Below are positions 24,390-32,343 of a DNA stretch of 64,000 nt, one piece after another. Below the pieces are notes generated by a model that saw only the letters and a list, made by a program, of their open reading frames with translations, ran no database searches and was not told where the DNA came from. This DNA is from Amulumruptor sp947039275 (GTDB lineage: Bacteria > Bacteroidota > Bacteroidia > Bacteroidales > Muribaculaceae). The stretch covers positions 49,449-113,448 of the forward strand of contig CAMQYL010000005.1 of NCBI GenBank assembly GCA_947039275.1, read 5' to 3'. The first letter of the stretch is position 1. Each line of letters starts with the position of its first letter. A program made the position numbers and the translations under genes.

Positions 24390-25526
24390 TCAGAGCTGTC
24401 TGACATTAAGCACCGACTCTCCCATGCTATCGCCATCATAGATGATGGCAGCAGACTTCACATCAGGGAGCAGGCACCTCAGATAGTTGAGATTAGCCGT
24501 GAAATCGGCAAGAAAAGTTTTTCCAGCCTTTACTTCATATATATGAAGCCCGTCAGGCTCGGACTGCACAATATCTACCTCTTTCCCAGAGTTTTCCCTA
24601 TAGAACATGACATTGGGCTCTTTCGCCTGGTTATAGCGATTTTTAATCATTTCATTCATTGCCATGTTTTCAAACACCGCACCCCGCAGTGGATGCACCG
24701 ATAATTGCTGCCAGGTCTCTATACCAAGCAGATAGCACAATAGCCCTGTGTCATAAAAATATATCTTGGGAGTCTTTGTTAGCCGCTTATTGACATTGGC
24801 ATAATAGGGCTGCAATAGATAGACGATATATGATGCTTCGAGAATGGATAGCCACGAAGATATTGTGGGAGCAGTCACACCAGCTTCCACACCGAGCGAC
24901 GATTTATTGAGTTCACAGCCAGCCCGTCCGGCACATAGCCTTATAAACCGCTGGAAACTGTCAAGATTCTGTATCTGAGTCAGCCCTCTGACATCACGCT
25001 CGATATAGGTAGCATAGTAGTTTCTATAGAACATAGCCGGAGGGATGCCATTAGCTATAGTGCCCGGATAGAAACCACGCCACATAAGCAGGGATGTGTC
25101 AATGTCAAGCTCATCACGGTCAAGTTCCTTAAATGAAAATGGCAGCACCGTGAACAGGGCTGCGCGTCCAGCAAGCGACTGGGCAGAATGATGCAGAAGT
25201 GCGAAATTATTGCTGCCAGTGAGTATATATCTCAATGACGGATTGACATCAACACGAGCCTGTATGGTTGACAGTATCTCTGGATAGTTCTGGACTTCAT
25301 CAAGGATGACCTTGCCACCGAGATTATCGAGGAAACCATTGACATCGGCAAGTGCGATGTTTCTTACAGAAATATCCTCGAGATTAGCGAAAACGTAATC
25401 ATCAAACATATGTCTTGCCAATGTTGTCTTGCCTGTCTGACGAGGTCCAGTCAATATTATCACCGGATAATACTTGTGTGCATCCGAGATTGACTGAGTA
25501 ATGGCACGCGGAATATATTTTAACAT
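24390..25526 (-). CDS. AAA_14/DUF4143 ATPase
   Basis: The 378-residue protein belongs to the large prokaryotic ATPase family with an N-terminal AAA_14 domain and C-terminal DUF4143 nuclease-like fold. The Walker A motif is GPRQTGKT (27-34, K33), Walker B is KVILDEVQNYPE near 72-83, and the sensor segment is YILTGSNN. The DUF4143 part has a YLLQPYYANVNKRLTKTPKIYFYDTGL segment and a C-terminal ENSGKEVDIVQSE..HIYEVKAGKT motif, which resembles a restriction-like nuclease core (D...E-x-K). Function is unknown; such genes are multi-copy and exchange easily. This copy is bounded by direct repeats, and its coding sequence is richer in A+T than its neighbours. Confidence 0.85.
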   Translation of the reverse strand: MLKYIPRAITQSISDAHKYYPVIILTGPRQTGKTTLARHMFDDYVFANLEDISVRNIALADVNGFLDNLGGKVILDEVQNYPEILSTIQARVDVNPSLRYILTGSNNFALLHHSAQSLAGRAALFTVLPFSFKELDRDELDIDTSLLMWRGFYPGTIANGIPPAMFYRNYYATYIERDVRGLTQIQNLDSFQRFIRLCAGRAGCELNKSSLGVEAGVTAPTISSWLSILEASYIVYLLQPYYANVNKRLTKTPKIYFYDTGLLCYLLGIETWQQLSVHPLRGAVFENMAMNEMIKNRYNQAKEPNVMFYRENSGKEVDIVQSEPDGLHIYEVKAGKTFLADFTANLNYLRCLLPDVKSAAIIYDGDSMGESVLNVRQL

Positions 25527-25562
25527 TCTTGCAAATTAAAAGTGCGACTTTCGATTTGCAAA
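25519..25562 (-). promoter_or_regulatory. Palindromic operator-like sequence at the DUF4143 gene start
   Basis: Read on the minus strand, TTGCAAAT, AAAGT, ACTTT and ATTTGCAA are spaced so that the outer and inner pairs form an interrupted palindrome. It lies between the promoter box and the start codon at 25526, overlapping the likely transcription start, which suggests repression or autoregulation. It is the upstream member of the direct-repeat pair; the other is at 24305-24348. Confidence 0.65.
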
Positions 25563-25590
25563 TATAACGTATTAATCCCTGCTTTGCAAT
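25559..25590 (-). promoter_or_regulatory. Promoter of the DUF4143 gene
   Basis: On the minus strand TATATTTG (25566-25559) matches TAnnTTTG, with ATTG (25590-25587) 20 bp upstream. Confidence 0.6.
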
Positions 25591-25630
25591 ACTTCGGCTG
25601 CGCGCAGTGGGGCAGAGAGGCGGAAAGGGC

Positions 25631-25661
25631 TTTCGTATTTGGGAAAAAAATGCTAACTTTG
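25631..25661 (+). promoter_or_regulatory. Promoter of the starch-synthase-like gene
   Basis: TAACTTTG at 25654-25661 fits the -7 box; TTTC at 25631-25634 is a weak -33 match at about 19 bp spacing. The leader would be about 75 nt. Confidence 0.55.
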
Positions 25662-25741
25662 CGGCGGTTAATTTCCCCTGACTGCGCCCTCCGGCATTGA
25701 TGACCGCAAGGAGGGACTACTAAAAGCTAAGACACGCTCTA

Positions 25742-26557
25742 ATGGCCCAGACCAAAGTATTATTCATCTCACAGGAGATCACCCCCTATCTCGCAGAAAA
25801 CCCACGCACACTCCTCGGACGAGAACTCCCACAGGGAGTGGCTGAAAGCGGCTACGAAGTGCGCACATTCATGCCCAAGTACGGGGCCATAAACGAACGC
25901 CGCAACCAGCTCCACGAAGTCATCCGCCTCTCAGGGCTAAACATACCTATCGATGACAATGACCACCCGCTGGTCATCAAGGTAGCGACACTGCTCCCGG
26001 TCAGGATGCAGGTCTACTTCATCGACAGCGATGACTACTTCCACAAGCCGCCTGTCAAGGGGCTCGAGACAGAGACCGACAAGGAGGACAATGACGAGCG
26101 GTCGATGTTCTATGTGCGCGGTGTAGCTGAAACGGTCAAGAAACTGCGTTGGGAACCTGCCATCATCCAGTGTGACGGATGGATCACCGCCCTGTCACCG
26201 ATGTATCTCAAGCGTCTCTACAGCGACGAACCGTCATTCTGCAACAGCAAGATAGTCTACACCCTCCACAACGATGCGTTTGAAGGCGCGTTTGACAGCC
26301 GCTTCGCAGAGAAGCTCCTGCAGGAAGGGCTTACCAAAAAGGACATCAAAGCGATAGCGAAAGGCGACGTGGACCACAAGGCTCTGACACGACTCGCTAT
26401 AGACTACGCCGATGCCGTCATGCAAGCCGATGCCGATGTAGACCCCGAACTCATCGAATATGCCGAGAAATCCGGCAAACCGTTCCTGAAATTCACTTCA
26501 GAAGAGGAACGCACCCCACGCCTCGTGGCATTCTACGAGGAATTGCTAAAGAAGTAA
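25742..26557 (+). CDS. Starch/glycogen synthase-like N-terminal domain protein (stub)
   Basis: The 271-residue protein aligns with the N-terminal Rossmann domain of GT5 glycogen/starch synthases (KVLFISQEITPYL; EVRTFMPKYGAINERRNQ; VYFIDSDDYF; PAIIQCDGWITALSPMYLK), but ends after it. Full-length enzymes have about 480 residues with a second ADP-glucose-binding domain. The N-terminal KxGGL loop that contacts ADP-glucose is replaced by ENPRTLLG. Catalysis is therefore unlikely; a regulatory or non-catalytic role is inferred. Short forms of this type next to DUF4270 genes are common in Bacteroidales. The downstream gene starts 15 bp after its stop. Confidence 0.8.
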   Translation: MAQTKVLFISQEITPYLAENPRTLLGRELPQGVAESGYEVRTFMPKYGAINERRNQLHEVIRLSGLNIPIDDNDHPLVIKVATLLPVRMQVYFIDSDDYFHKPPVKGLETETDKEDNDERSMFYVRGVAETVKKLRWEPAIIQCDGWITALSPMYLKRLYSDEPSFCNSKIVYTLHNDAFEGAFDSRFAEKLLQEGLTKKDIKAIAKGDVDHKALTRLAIDYADAVMQADADVDPELIEYAEKSGKPFLKFTSEEERTPRLVAFYEELLKK

Positions 26558-26572
26558 CACCCCTATCCGCAC

Positions 26573-27910
26573 ATGAATCTTAAAGCGGCAATCATACCTG
26601 CCTTAGCCGCCTCACTCGCTCTGGCAGCCTGTGACGACGACAACAACACCATCGGATCCTCTCTCATAGAGGATCAGGTGGAAGTGGTCAACTACACGGC
26701 GTCTGCGCCGACAGGCATCTCGGTCAGAGACGCATCCATACAGTCACGCACCATCATGCAGCTGCTCGGACGGCTATCTGCCGATGACTACGGACGCTTA
26801 GAGTCGGAGATTTACACCCAGTACATGCCCGCCATCGGCATCGACGAGAAATACAAGGGCAAACAGCCCGACTCGACAGTGCTCCAGCTTGCCATGTACA
26901 GCACTGCCATGACTGGCGACTCTCTTGTGCCTATGGGAGTGACAATCCACAAGCTCAACGGACCTCTACCCTCCCCTCTTTTCAGCGACCAGGACCTGTC
27001 GCAGTACGTTGACCCCACACCACTGACCTCGGCTGTCACAGTACCGTCAGCCATAGGACTCAACAGCGACTCGCTGCTCAATCTGCCAGTGCGCTATCTG
27101 CGTGTCAAGCTCCCCGACAGCTATGGCAAGAGCCTTGCCGACGACTACGTGCACAACCCCGGTCTGTTCAGCAACCTGAAATCATTCATCCAGAAGTATC
27201 CCGGTTTCTACATCACCACCACTTTCGGCAGCGGACGCGTGATGCGCTTCCAAGCCAACAGCATCCTGCTCTATTACGGCGAGGAAACGTTCATGCCCAT
27301 GGCTGTATCGCCCGAGGTGCTCAACGACAGCAAGATGTCATATACCCCATCGACAGCCATCTCCAAGCTTGCTGATGACGGAAAGGCAATCCTCGTAGGT
27401 CCCGTAGGCTATAACATCGAGATGACATATCCCGGCGCAGAATTAGTCGACCACTACCGCGCAAATACCGGCTCTCTGGCTGTGATAAATGCCGTCAAGA
27501 TGTCAATCCCGGCAGCCGCTATCGACAATCAGCTCGGCATACGCCCTCCGGGCTATCTGCTGATGGTGCTCAAGAACAAAAAGGATGAGTTTTTCAGCAA
27601 AAACGCCATCCCTGACAACGAAACTTCATTCTACGCCGCATTCGGCTCCGCCACCAACACCTATGAGTTCTCGGACATGAGAGGTTACATCCGCTACCTC
27701 CTTGCCAAGGATGAGATAAAACCAGAGGACATGGAGTTTGTGCTGATGCCCGTGAATGTCACCACCGAAGATGTGCAGGACTATTACTACGGCACCACCT
27801 CGTATATCACCGACGTTTCGCCCTATGTAGGTGAACCACGCATGGCACAACTTGACCTTGCCAATGCAAAAATTACGATGACATATAGCAAACAATCGCT
27901 GAATAATTAG
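26573..27910 (+). CDS. DUF4270 lipoprotein
   Basis: The 445-residue protein has a lipoprotein signal (LALAAC, C19-C20 region) followed by DDDNNTIGSSLIED, the typical start of DUF4270 proteins. The rest is beta-rich with no catalytic motif. It is probably on the outer membrane or surface. It follows the starch-synthase-like gene after 15 bp, a pairing seen repeatedly in Bacteroidales, so the two may share a role in cell-surface or polysaccharide biology; that is inferred from context only. Confidence 0.85.
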   Translation: MNLKAAIIPALAASLALAACDDDNNTIGSSLIEDQVEVVNYTASAPTGISVRDASIQSRTIMQLLGRLSADDYGRLESEIYTQYMPAIGIDEKYKGKQPDSTVLQLAMYSTAMTGDSLVPMGVTIHKLNGPLPSPLFSDQDLSQYVDPTPLTSAVTVPSAIGLNSDSLLNLPVRYLRVKLPDSYGKSLADDYVHNPGLFSNLKSFIQKYPGFYITTTFGSGRVMRFQANSILLYYGEETFMPMAVSPEVLNDSKMSYTPSTAISKLADDGKAILVGPVGYNIEMTYPGAELVDHYRANTGSLAVINAVKMSIPAAAIDNQLGIRPPGYLLMVLKNKKDEFFSKNAIPDNETSFYAAFGSATNTYEFSDMRGYIRYLLAKDEIKPEDMEFVLMPVNVTTEDVQDYYYGTTSYITDVSPYVGEPRMAQLDLANAKITMTYSKQSLNN

Positions 27911-27918
27911 TACCTTTG
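27911..27918 (+). promoter_or_regulatory. -7 box of the tRNA-Thr promoter
   Basis: TACCTTTG matches TAnnTTTG and lies 11 bp before the mature tRNA. It directly follows the stop of the DUF4270 gene; no clear TTTG is seen at the -33 distance. Confidence 0.55.
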
Positions 27919-27929
27919 CACCACATCAA

Positions 27930-28002
27930 GCCGCAATAGCTCAGTTGGTAGAGCATTTCATTCGTAACGAAAAGGTCGTGGGTTCGAGTCCCACTCGCGG
28001 CT
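27930..28002 (+). tRNA. tRNA-Thr(CGT)
   Basis: A full cloverleaf can be drawn: acceptor 27930-27936 with 27995-28001, D-stem GCTC/GAGC, anticodon stem 27956-27960 with 27968-27972, loop TTCGTAA with anticodon CGT (reads ACG), T-stem GTGGG/CCCAC with TTCGAGT. The discriminator base is T and CCA is not encoded. Two A-C mismatches are present, A6-C67 in the acceptor and A31-C39 in the anticodon stem; each would be a Watson-Crick pair if the C were T. ACG could also be read by a tRNA with anticodon TGT, so this copy may tolerate weakening. Confidence 0.9.
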
Positions 28003-28010
28003 CAAAAGAA

Positions 28011-28053
28011 AGAGCGCCCCATCAAGCAAATGCTTGATGGGGCGCTCTCTTTT
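28011..28053. terminator. Strong bidirectional terminator
   Basis: An 18-bp perfect stem (28011-28028 with 28031-28048, AGAGCGCCCC...GGGGCGCTCT) is followed by CTTTT on the + strand and by TTCTTT on the minus strand. It ends both the tRNA transcript and the convergent aguB-side operon. Confidence 0.85.
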
Positions 28054-28079
28054 ATAAATCTTATAAATAGATATTGTTG

Positions 28080-28955
28080 TCAGTCGATGAAACGGCGGGT
28101 GAGAGGGGTGAAGCAGTCGATGCGGCGGTCACGGAGGAATGGCCACCAGCGGCGTACCTGTTCGCTGCGCTTCATATCCACATCAACTATCACTGACTCC
28201 TCGCGGTCAGCAGGCGCACGATAGAGAAGTTCGCCCTGTGGTCCGGCTACAAAGCTGCTACCCCAGAACTGTATGCCTCCGGTCTGACCCGACGGGTCTG
28301 TCTCATGACCGACACGGTTGACGGTCACGACCGGAATACCGTTGGCAACGGCGTGTCCGCGCTGTACCGTGGTCCACGCTTCGCGCTGACGCTCCTGTTC
28401 ATCGGGCGTATCGGTGCTCTCCAGCCCTATGGCGGTGGGATATATCAGCATCTCTGCCCCACGCAGAGCCATCAGACGCGCAGCCTCGGGATACCATTGA
28501 TCCCAACATACGAGCACGCCCAGCCTGCCTACCGACGTATCAATCGGCACGAAACCAAGGTCTCCAGGGGTGAAGTAGAATTTTTCGTAGTATGCAGGGT
28601 CATCAGGGATGTGCATCTTGCGATATTTGCCGGCAATAGAGCCGTCTTTTTCAAACACCACAGCTGTATTATGATATAACCCAGGGGCGCGCTTCTCAAA
28701 GAGCGAGGTCACGAGCACTACCCCAGCCTCACGCGCCAGATTGCTATGGAAGTCCGTGGCTTCCCCAGGGATGGCTACGGCGAGGTCGAAATTATCAGTA
28801 TTCTCCTCCTGGCAGAAATAGAGCGAGTCATGCAGCTCGCGGTTGACTATAAGCTCCGCACCCTCTGATGCCAGACGATGCACCTCGCGGGCTATGCGCT
28901 GACGGTTTTCAGCGACATCTGCGCTGTTGGACTGCTGTATGATACCTACTTTCAT
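28080..28955 (-). CDS. aguB: N-carbamoylputrescine amidase-like nitrilase
   Basis: The 291-residue carbon-nitrogen hydrolase has the catalytic triad E40 (NRELHD), K113 (YRKMHIPDDP) and C150 (LVCWDQW). The DDPAYYEKFYF and AIGLESTDTPDEQERQ segments are typical of AguB, which converts N-carbamoylputrescine to putrescine, CO2 and ammonia in the agmatine route. In many Bacteroidales aguB sits beside aguA (agmatine deiminase); here the neighbour is rlmB, with which it shares an ATGA overlap, so aguA must be elsewhere if the pathway is complete. Confidence 0.9.
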   Translation of the reverse strand: MKVGIIQQSNSADVAENRQRIAREVHRLASEGAELIVNRELHDSLYFCQEENTDNFDLAVAIPGEATDFHSNLAREAGVVLVTSLFEKRAPGLYHNTAVVFEKDGSIAGKYRKMHIPDDPAYYEKFYFTPGDLGFVPIDTSVGRLGVLVCWDQWYPEAARLMALRGAEMLIYPTAIGLESTDTPDEQERQREAWTTVQRGHAVANGIPVVTVNRVGHETDPSGQTGGIQFWGSSFVAGPQGELLYRAPADREESVIVDVDMKRSEQVRRWWPFLRDRRIDCFTPLTRRFID

Positions 28956-29707
28956 ATGACTTCAAGATTAGCATTAAGACGCTGACGCACTACTTCATAC
29001 ATCATCACTCCGGCTGCCACTGACACATTAAGTGACTCTATCTTGCCCATGATTGGTAGGGCTACCTGGGTGTCACAGAGGCGCAACACATTCTGGCTCA
29101 CTCCTGTATCCTCCGCGCCCATTACTATCGCCACAGGCGTGTCATAAGAGCCTTGGGTGTAATTGACTGTGGCTTTCTCGGAGGCAGCAACCACCTGCAC
29201 TCCATTGTCCTTGAGAAAACGGACAGCCCATGCGATGTCACGCTCACGGCATACGGGGATGTGGTTGAGCGCACCAGCCGAAGTTTTGACCGCATCGCCA
29301 CCCACGCCCACACTGTCACGCTCGCCGATGACTATCGCATCGACCCCTGCACACTCGCATGTACGGGCAATGGCGCCGAAATTACGCACATCAGTGATGC
29401 CGTCAAGCACCACAATAAACGGCAGTATGCCAGCCTCATACAGCTCAGGCACGAGATGCTCGAGCTTGTGGTATGTCACAGCCGAGAGCATCGCCACGAC
29501 CCCCTGATGATTTTTACGCGTGATACGGTTGATTTTCTCTACGGGGACACGGCGCATCACCACATGGTCACGCTTTATGACCTCAAGCAGTTCGCCTATG
29601 AGGGGTCCGTTCAAATCCTTGCTGATTAGCACCTTGTCAATGTCGCGCCCAGCCTCGATAGCCTCGATGACAGCGCGTATGCCGAATATATAGTCAGTTG
29701 ATTCCAT
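28952..29707 (-). CDS. rlmB: 23S rRNA (guanosine-2'-O-)-methyltransferase, TrmH/SpoU family
   Basis: The 251-residue SPOUT methyltransferase has an N-terminal L30e-like substrate domain (FGIRAVIEAIEAGRDIDKVLI) and the three knot motifs: DGITDVRNFGAIART, IVMGAEDTGVS and LPIMGKIESLNVSVAAGVMMYE. RlmB 2'-O-methylates G2251 of 23S rRNA; the family also contains tRNA-modifying members, so the exact target is inferred. It lies 12 bp behind recN and overlaps aguB by 4 bp. Confidence 0.88.
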   Translation of the reverse strand: MESTDYIFGIRAVIEAIEAGRDIDKVLISKDLNGPLIGELLEVIKRDHVVMRRVPVEKINRITRKNHQGVVAMLSAVTYHKLEHLVPELYEAGILPFIVVLDGITDVRNFGAIARTCECAGVDAIVIGERDSVGVGGDAVKTSAGALNHIPVCRERDIAWAVRFLKDNGVQVVAASEKATVNYTQGSYDTPVAIVMGAEDTGVSQNVLRLCDTQVALPIMGKIESLNVSVAAGVMMYEVVRQRLNANLEVI

Positions 29708-29719
29708 TTTTTCAGTTTG

Positions 29720-31378
29720 TTATTTTTGGAGGAGAGAGATGGCAGCCTGACGCGATTTCTCGTCAGTGGAAGAACCGCTGAGCATCAGTGACAGTTCACT
29801 CACACGAGCCTCATCATCAAGGCGCGAGATGTGTGTATGCGTGGCTTTATCGTCATCTTCTTTGTAGACCTTGAAGTGGCTGGTGCCTTTGGCAGCCACC
29901 TGAGGCAGATGGGTGATGGTTATGACCTGGATGGTGGAAGCGATACCGCTCATCATCTCGCCCATACGGCATGCCACGTCACCGCTCACACCTGTGTCAA
30001 TCTCATCAAAGATAATCGAAGGGAGCTGCATGTGGCTCGCGATGATGGATTTGAGAGAGAGCATCAGACGCGATATTTCGCCGCCCGAGGCAGTCTTTGC
30101 CACAGGCATGAGAGGCTGGTTTTTGTTGAACGCAAACAAGAACTCCACATTGTCAGCCCCGGTATGGGATATGTCAGCCGGAGAGATACGGATCTCGCAT
30201 TGGAGATTCTTCATGCCCAATGGCGCGGCAGCCTCGCGCAAGTCAGCAGCCAGACGCCCGGCAGCCTCCTTGCGGCTACGGGACAGGGCTGCGGCAGCCT
30301 CCTTGACGAGAGCCATGGCGCGACGCGCCTCCTTCTCGGCATCTGCCACCTCCTCGTCACCGTTCTGTATGCTGTCAAGACGCTGCCCGAGAGTCTCGTG
30401 CAACGCAATAAGCTCCTCTACGGTATCGACATGGTGGCGTGACTGCATGGAGTATATCGAGCTGAGACGATCCTCTATGTCGCCAAGCTCCTGCGGATCA
30501 GCGTCAAGCGATGCCGCAACATCGCCGAGAGTTTCCACTATATCCTCCACCTCAATCTTCACCGATTCCAGACGGCTGACAAGCTCATCACCGTCAGGCA
30601 GACGCTCAGCAACCGCACTGAGGTAGCGTATGGCAGCAGAGACCCTCGCGGTCACACTGTCATCATCGGTATCAAGGTCTGAGAGAGCACTGTCAAGTGC
30701 ACTGCTTATCTCTTGGGCATGCGAAAGGACATCACGCCGCTGCTCCAGCTCCTCCTGCTCGCCCTTGACGAGCTTGAGGGCATCAAGCTGCTCGTATTGA
30801 TAGCGCGTGAACTCCTCATCATCGCGACCCTTGCGCAACTCCTCGCGGAGATTGCGGAGCTTGCGCATGGCATCGCGTAGCACCTTGTAGCGGCGCGTGT
30901 ATTCCTCCAGACGGGCTGCATTACCGGCCATATTGTCAATCACACTGAGCTGGAAAGAGGGGTCAGCCAAGAGGAGATTCTGATGCTGTGAATGGATATC
31001 CACGAGCATCATTGCCAGTTCACGGAGCTGGCTGACAGTAACGGGGGTATCGTTGATAAACGTACGCGAACGCCCTGTGGGGGTAAGTTCGCGACGGAGT
31101 ATGCACTCCGCATCGTCCCAGTCAATGTCGTTAGCCTCGCAAAAGCGGCGCGCCGAAGCCACGTCAGCAGCATGGAATGTCGCTTCGATGACACTCTTTG
31201 CATCCTTGTGGCTGACAGCACGGCTGTCAGCTCTCGCGCCGAGTATGAGCGACAAAGCCCCGAGCATGATGCTCTTGCCGGCTCCGGTCTCGCCTGTGAT
31301 GACGTTCATGCCAGGACCAAATGTGACATCCACGTCATCGATAAGTGCATAATTGGTTATATGTAATCGGGATAACAT
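29720..31378 (-). CDS. recN: DNA repair protein RecN
   Basis: The 552-residue SMC-like ATPase has Walker A GETGAGKS (29-36) at the N-terminus, a long central coiled coil (about 150-370) and C-terminal ABC signature (SGGEISRLMLSLK) with Walker B (IIFDEIDTGVSG). It takes part in recombinational repair of double-strand breaks. It is in the dnaN-to-aguB run, between DUF4835 and rlmB, an order shared with many Bacteroidales. Confidence 0.95.
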   Translation of the reverse strand: MLSRLHITNYALIDDVDVTFGPGMNVITGETGAGKSIMLGALSLILGARADSRAVSHKDAKSVIEATFHAADVASARRFCEANDIDWDDAECILRRELTPTGRSRTFINDTPVTVSQLRELAMMLVDIHSQHQNLLLADPSFQLSVIDNMAGNAARLEEYTRRYKVLRDAMRKLRNLREELRKGRDDEEFTRYQYEQLDALKLVKGEQEELEQRRDVLSHAQEISSALDSALSDLDTDDDSVTARVSAAIRYLSAVAERLPDGDELVSRLESVKIEVEDIVETLGDVAASLDADPQELGDIEDRLSSIYSMQSRHHVDTVEELIALHETLGQRLDSIQNGDEEVADAEKEARRAMALVKEAAAALSRSRKEAAGRLAADLREAAAPLGMKNLQCEIRISPADISHTGADNVEFLFAFNKNQPLMPVAKTASGGEISRLMLSLKSIIASHMQLPSIIFDEIDTGVSGDVACRMGEMMSGIASTIQVITITHLPQVAAKGTSHFKVYKEDDDKATHTHISRLDDEARVSELSLMLSGSSTDEKSRQAAISLLQK

Positions 31379-31402
31379 TTCGGCTTACAGGGTTAAAGGA
31401 GA

Positions 31403-32326
31403 TTAATTATTGACTTTGTTCGTGCCGTTTTTAAGCATCTCGAGCTTCTGAGTCTCCGTGGGGTAGAGTTTGCGCATGAGATCATATACTGTCTTTCTCT
31501 CCGTGTCTGACGACTTGGTGTAGATATTGACTATCTCGTCAAACTTGGCATCCTCAAACAGCGTCAGCCCGACGCTCATCGGCGACACTTTGTGCACCTT
31601 GTCAAGTATGTCAAGCGACTGCGTAATCGCTGCCCTCCCCTTGTCAGGGCTGACAGTCATCTCGTCAAGTCCCTTGCGATGATAGGCATAATTGAGGTCG
31701 CGTAGTTCTGCCGTGGAGGGCTGGGTAAAAGCGGCAAGGACAGCAGCGCGGTTTTTGGTGTCGCCAAACGACTTCCATCCCTCAGCATCCTGGCTTTGGG
31801 CAAGCTGTACGATGTTGTTGACGATATCCCAGAAGGGCTGTCCGCCACGAGGCGCGAACGAATCAAAATCCATAGCCAGCACCAGATAGGCGTAATAATC
31901 GAGCAGAGCCGTCAGGTCGGAGTCCCAATCATTCTCGACATGGTTGAGGCGCTGCCCGCTTTCAAAGGGGAAACTGACCTTGGTGTCATGATAGTTGAGC
32001 ACAGTGGTGGGATAAGACGCGTTGTACACCGGACGTGATGACTGTATCTGTATGTCGCATTTGATGGTGCCGTCCTTGACCTCCTGGATGTTGATGTTCA
32101 GACGGCAGTTTATGCGCTCATTCGTAGCAATCTGCGCCGATGAAAACTTCGTATCGTTCATGTAGCTCTTGATGGATTCCTGAAGCTCCGTGAAGATGTC
32201 GTTTTCGGTGGATATGTTGTTGGTGTTGAGTTGCACATCGCATATCAGTTCCTGTGCCGTAACCGTCCTTGGGACAGCCACAGCTGCGACAATGACCGCG
32301 ATGAAGAGGAGAAAGCGTGAGAGCAT
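31403..32326 (-). CDS. DUF4835 family protein (PorD-like)
   Basis: The 307-residue protein has a signal peptide (FLLFIAVIVAAVAVPRTVTAQ) and the family start ELICDVQLNTNNIS. DUF4835 members have been linked to the type IX secretion system as PorD, though its exact role is not settled. Its position between coaBC and recN is the conserved Bacteroidales arrangement. No other secretion gene is in the window. Confidence 0.8.
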   Translation of the reverse strand: MLSRFLLFIAVIVAAVAVPRTVTAQELICDVQLNTNNISTENDIFTELQESIKSYMNDTKFSSAQIATNERINCRLNINIQEVKDGTIKCDIQIQSSRPVYNASYPTTVLNYHDTKVSFPFESGQRLNHVENDWDSDLTALLDYYAYLVLAMDFDSFAPRGGQPFWDIVNNIVQLAQSQDAEGWKSFGDTKNRAAVLAAFTQPSTAELRDLNYAYHRKGLDEMTVSPDKGRAAITQSLDILDKVHKVSPMSVGLTLFEDAKFDEIVNIYTKSSDTERKTVYDLMRKLYPTETQKLEMLKNGTNKVNN

Positions 32327-32343
32327 TGCTTAGAGGGTGTTTA

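Noticed and set aside
24315..24704. 129-codon + strand open frame in the region of the DUF4143 gene end
   Set aside because: It runs antisense through the ATPase coding sequence and has no recognisable domain or promoter.
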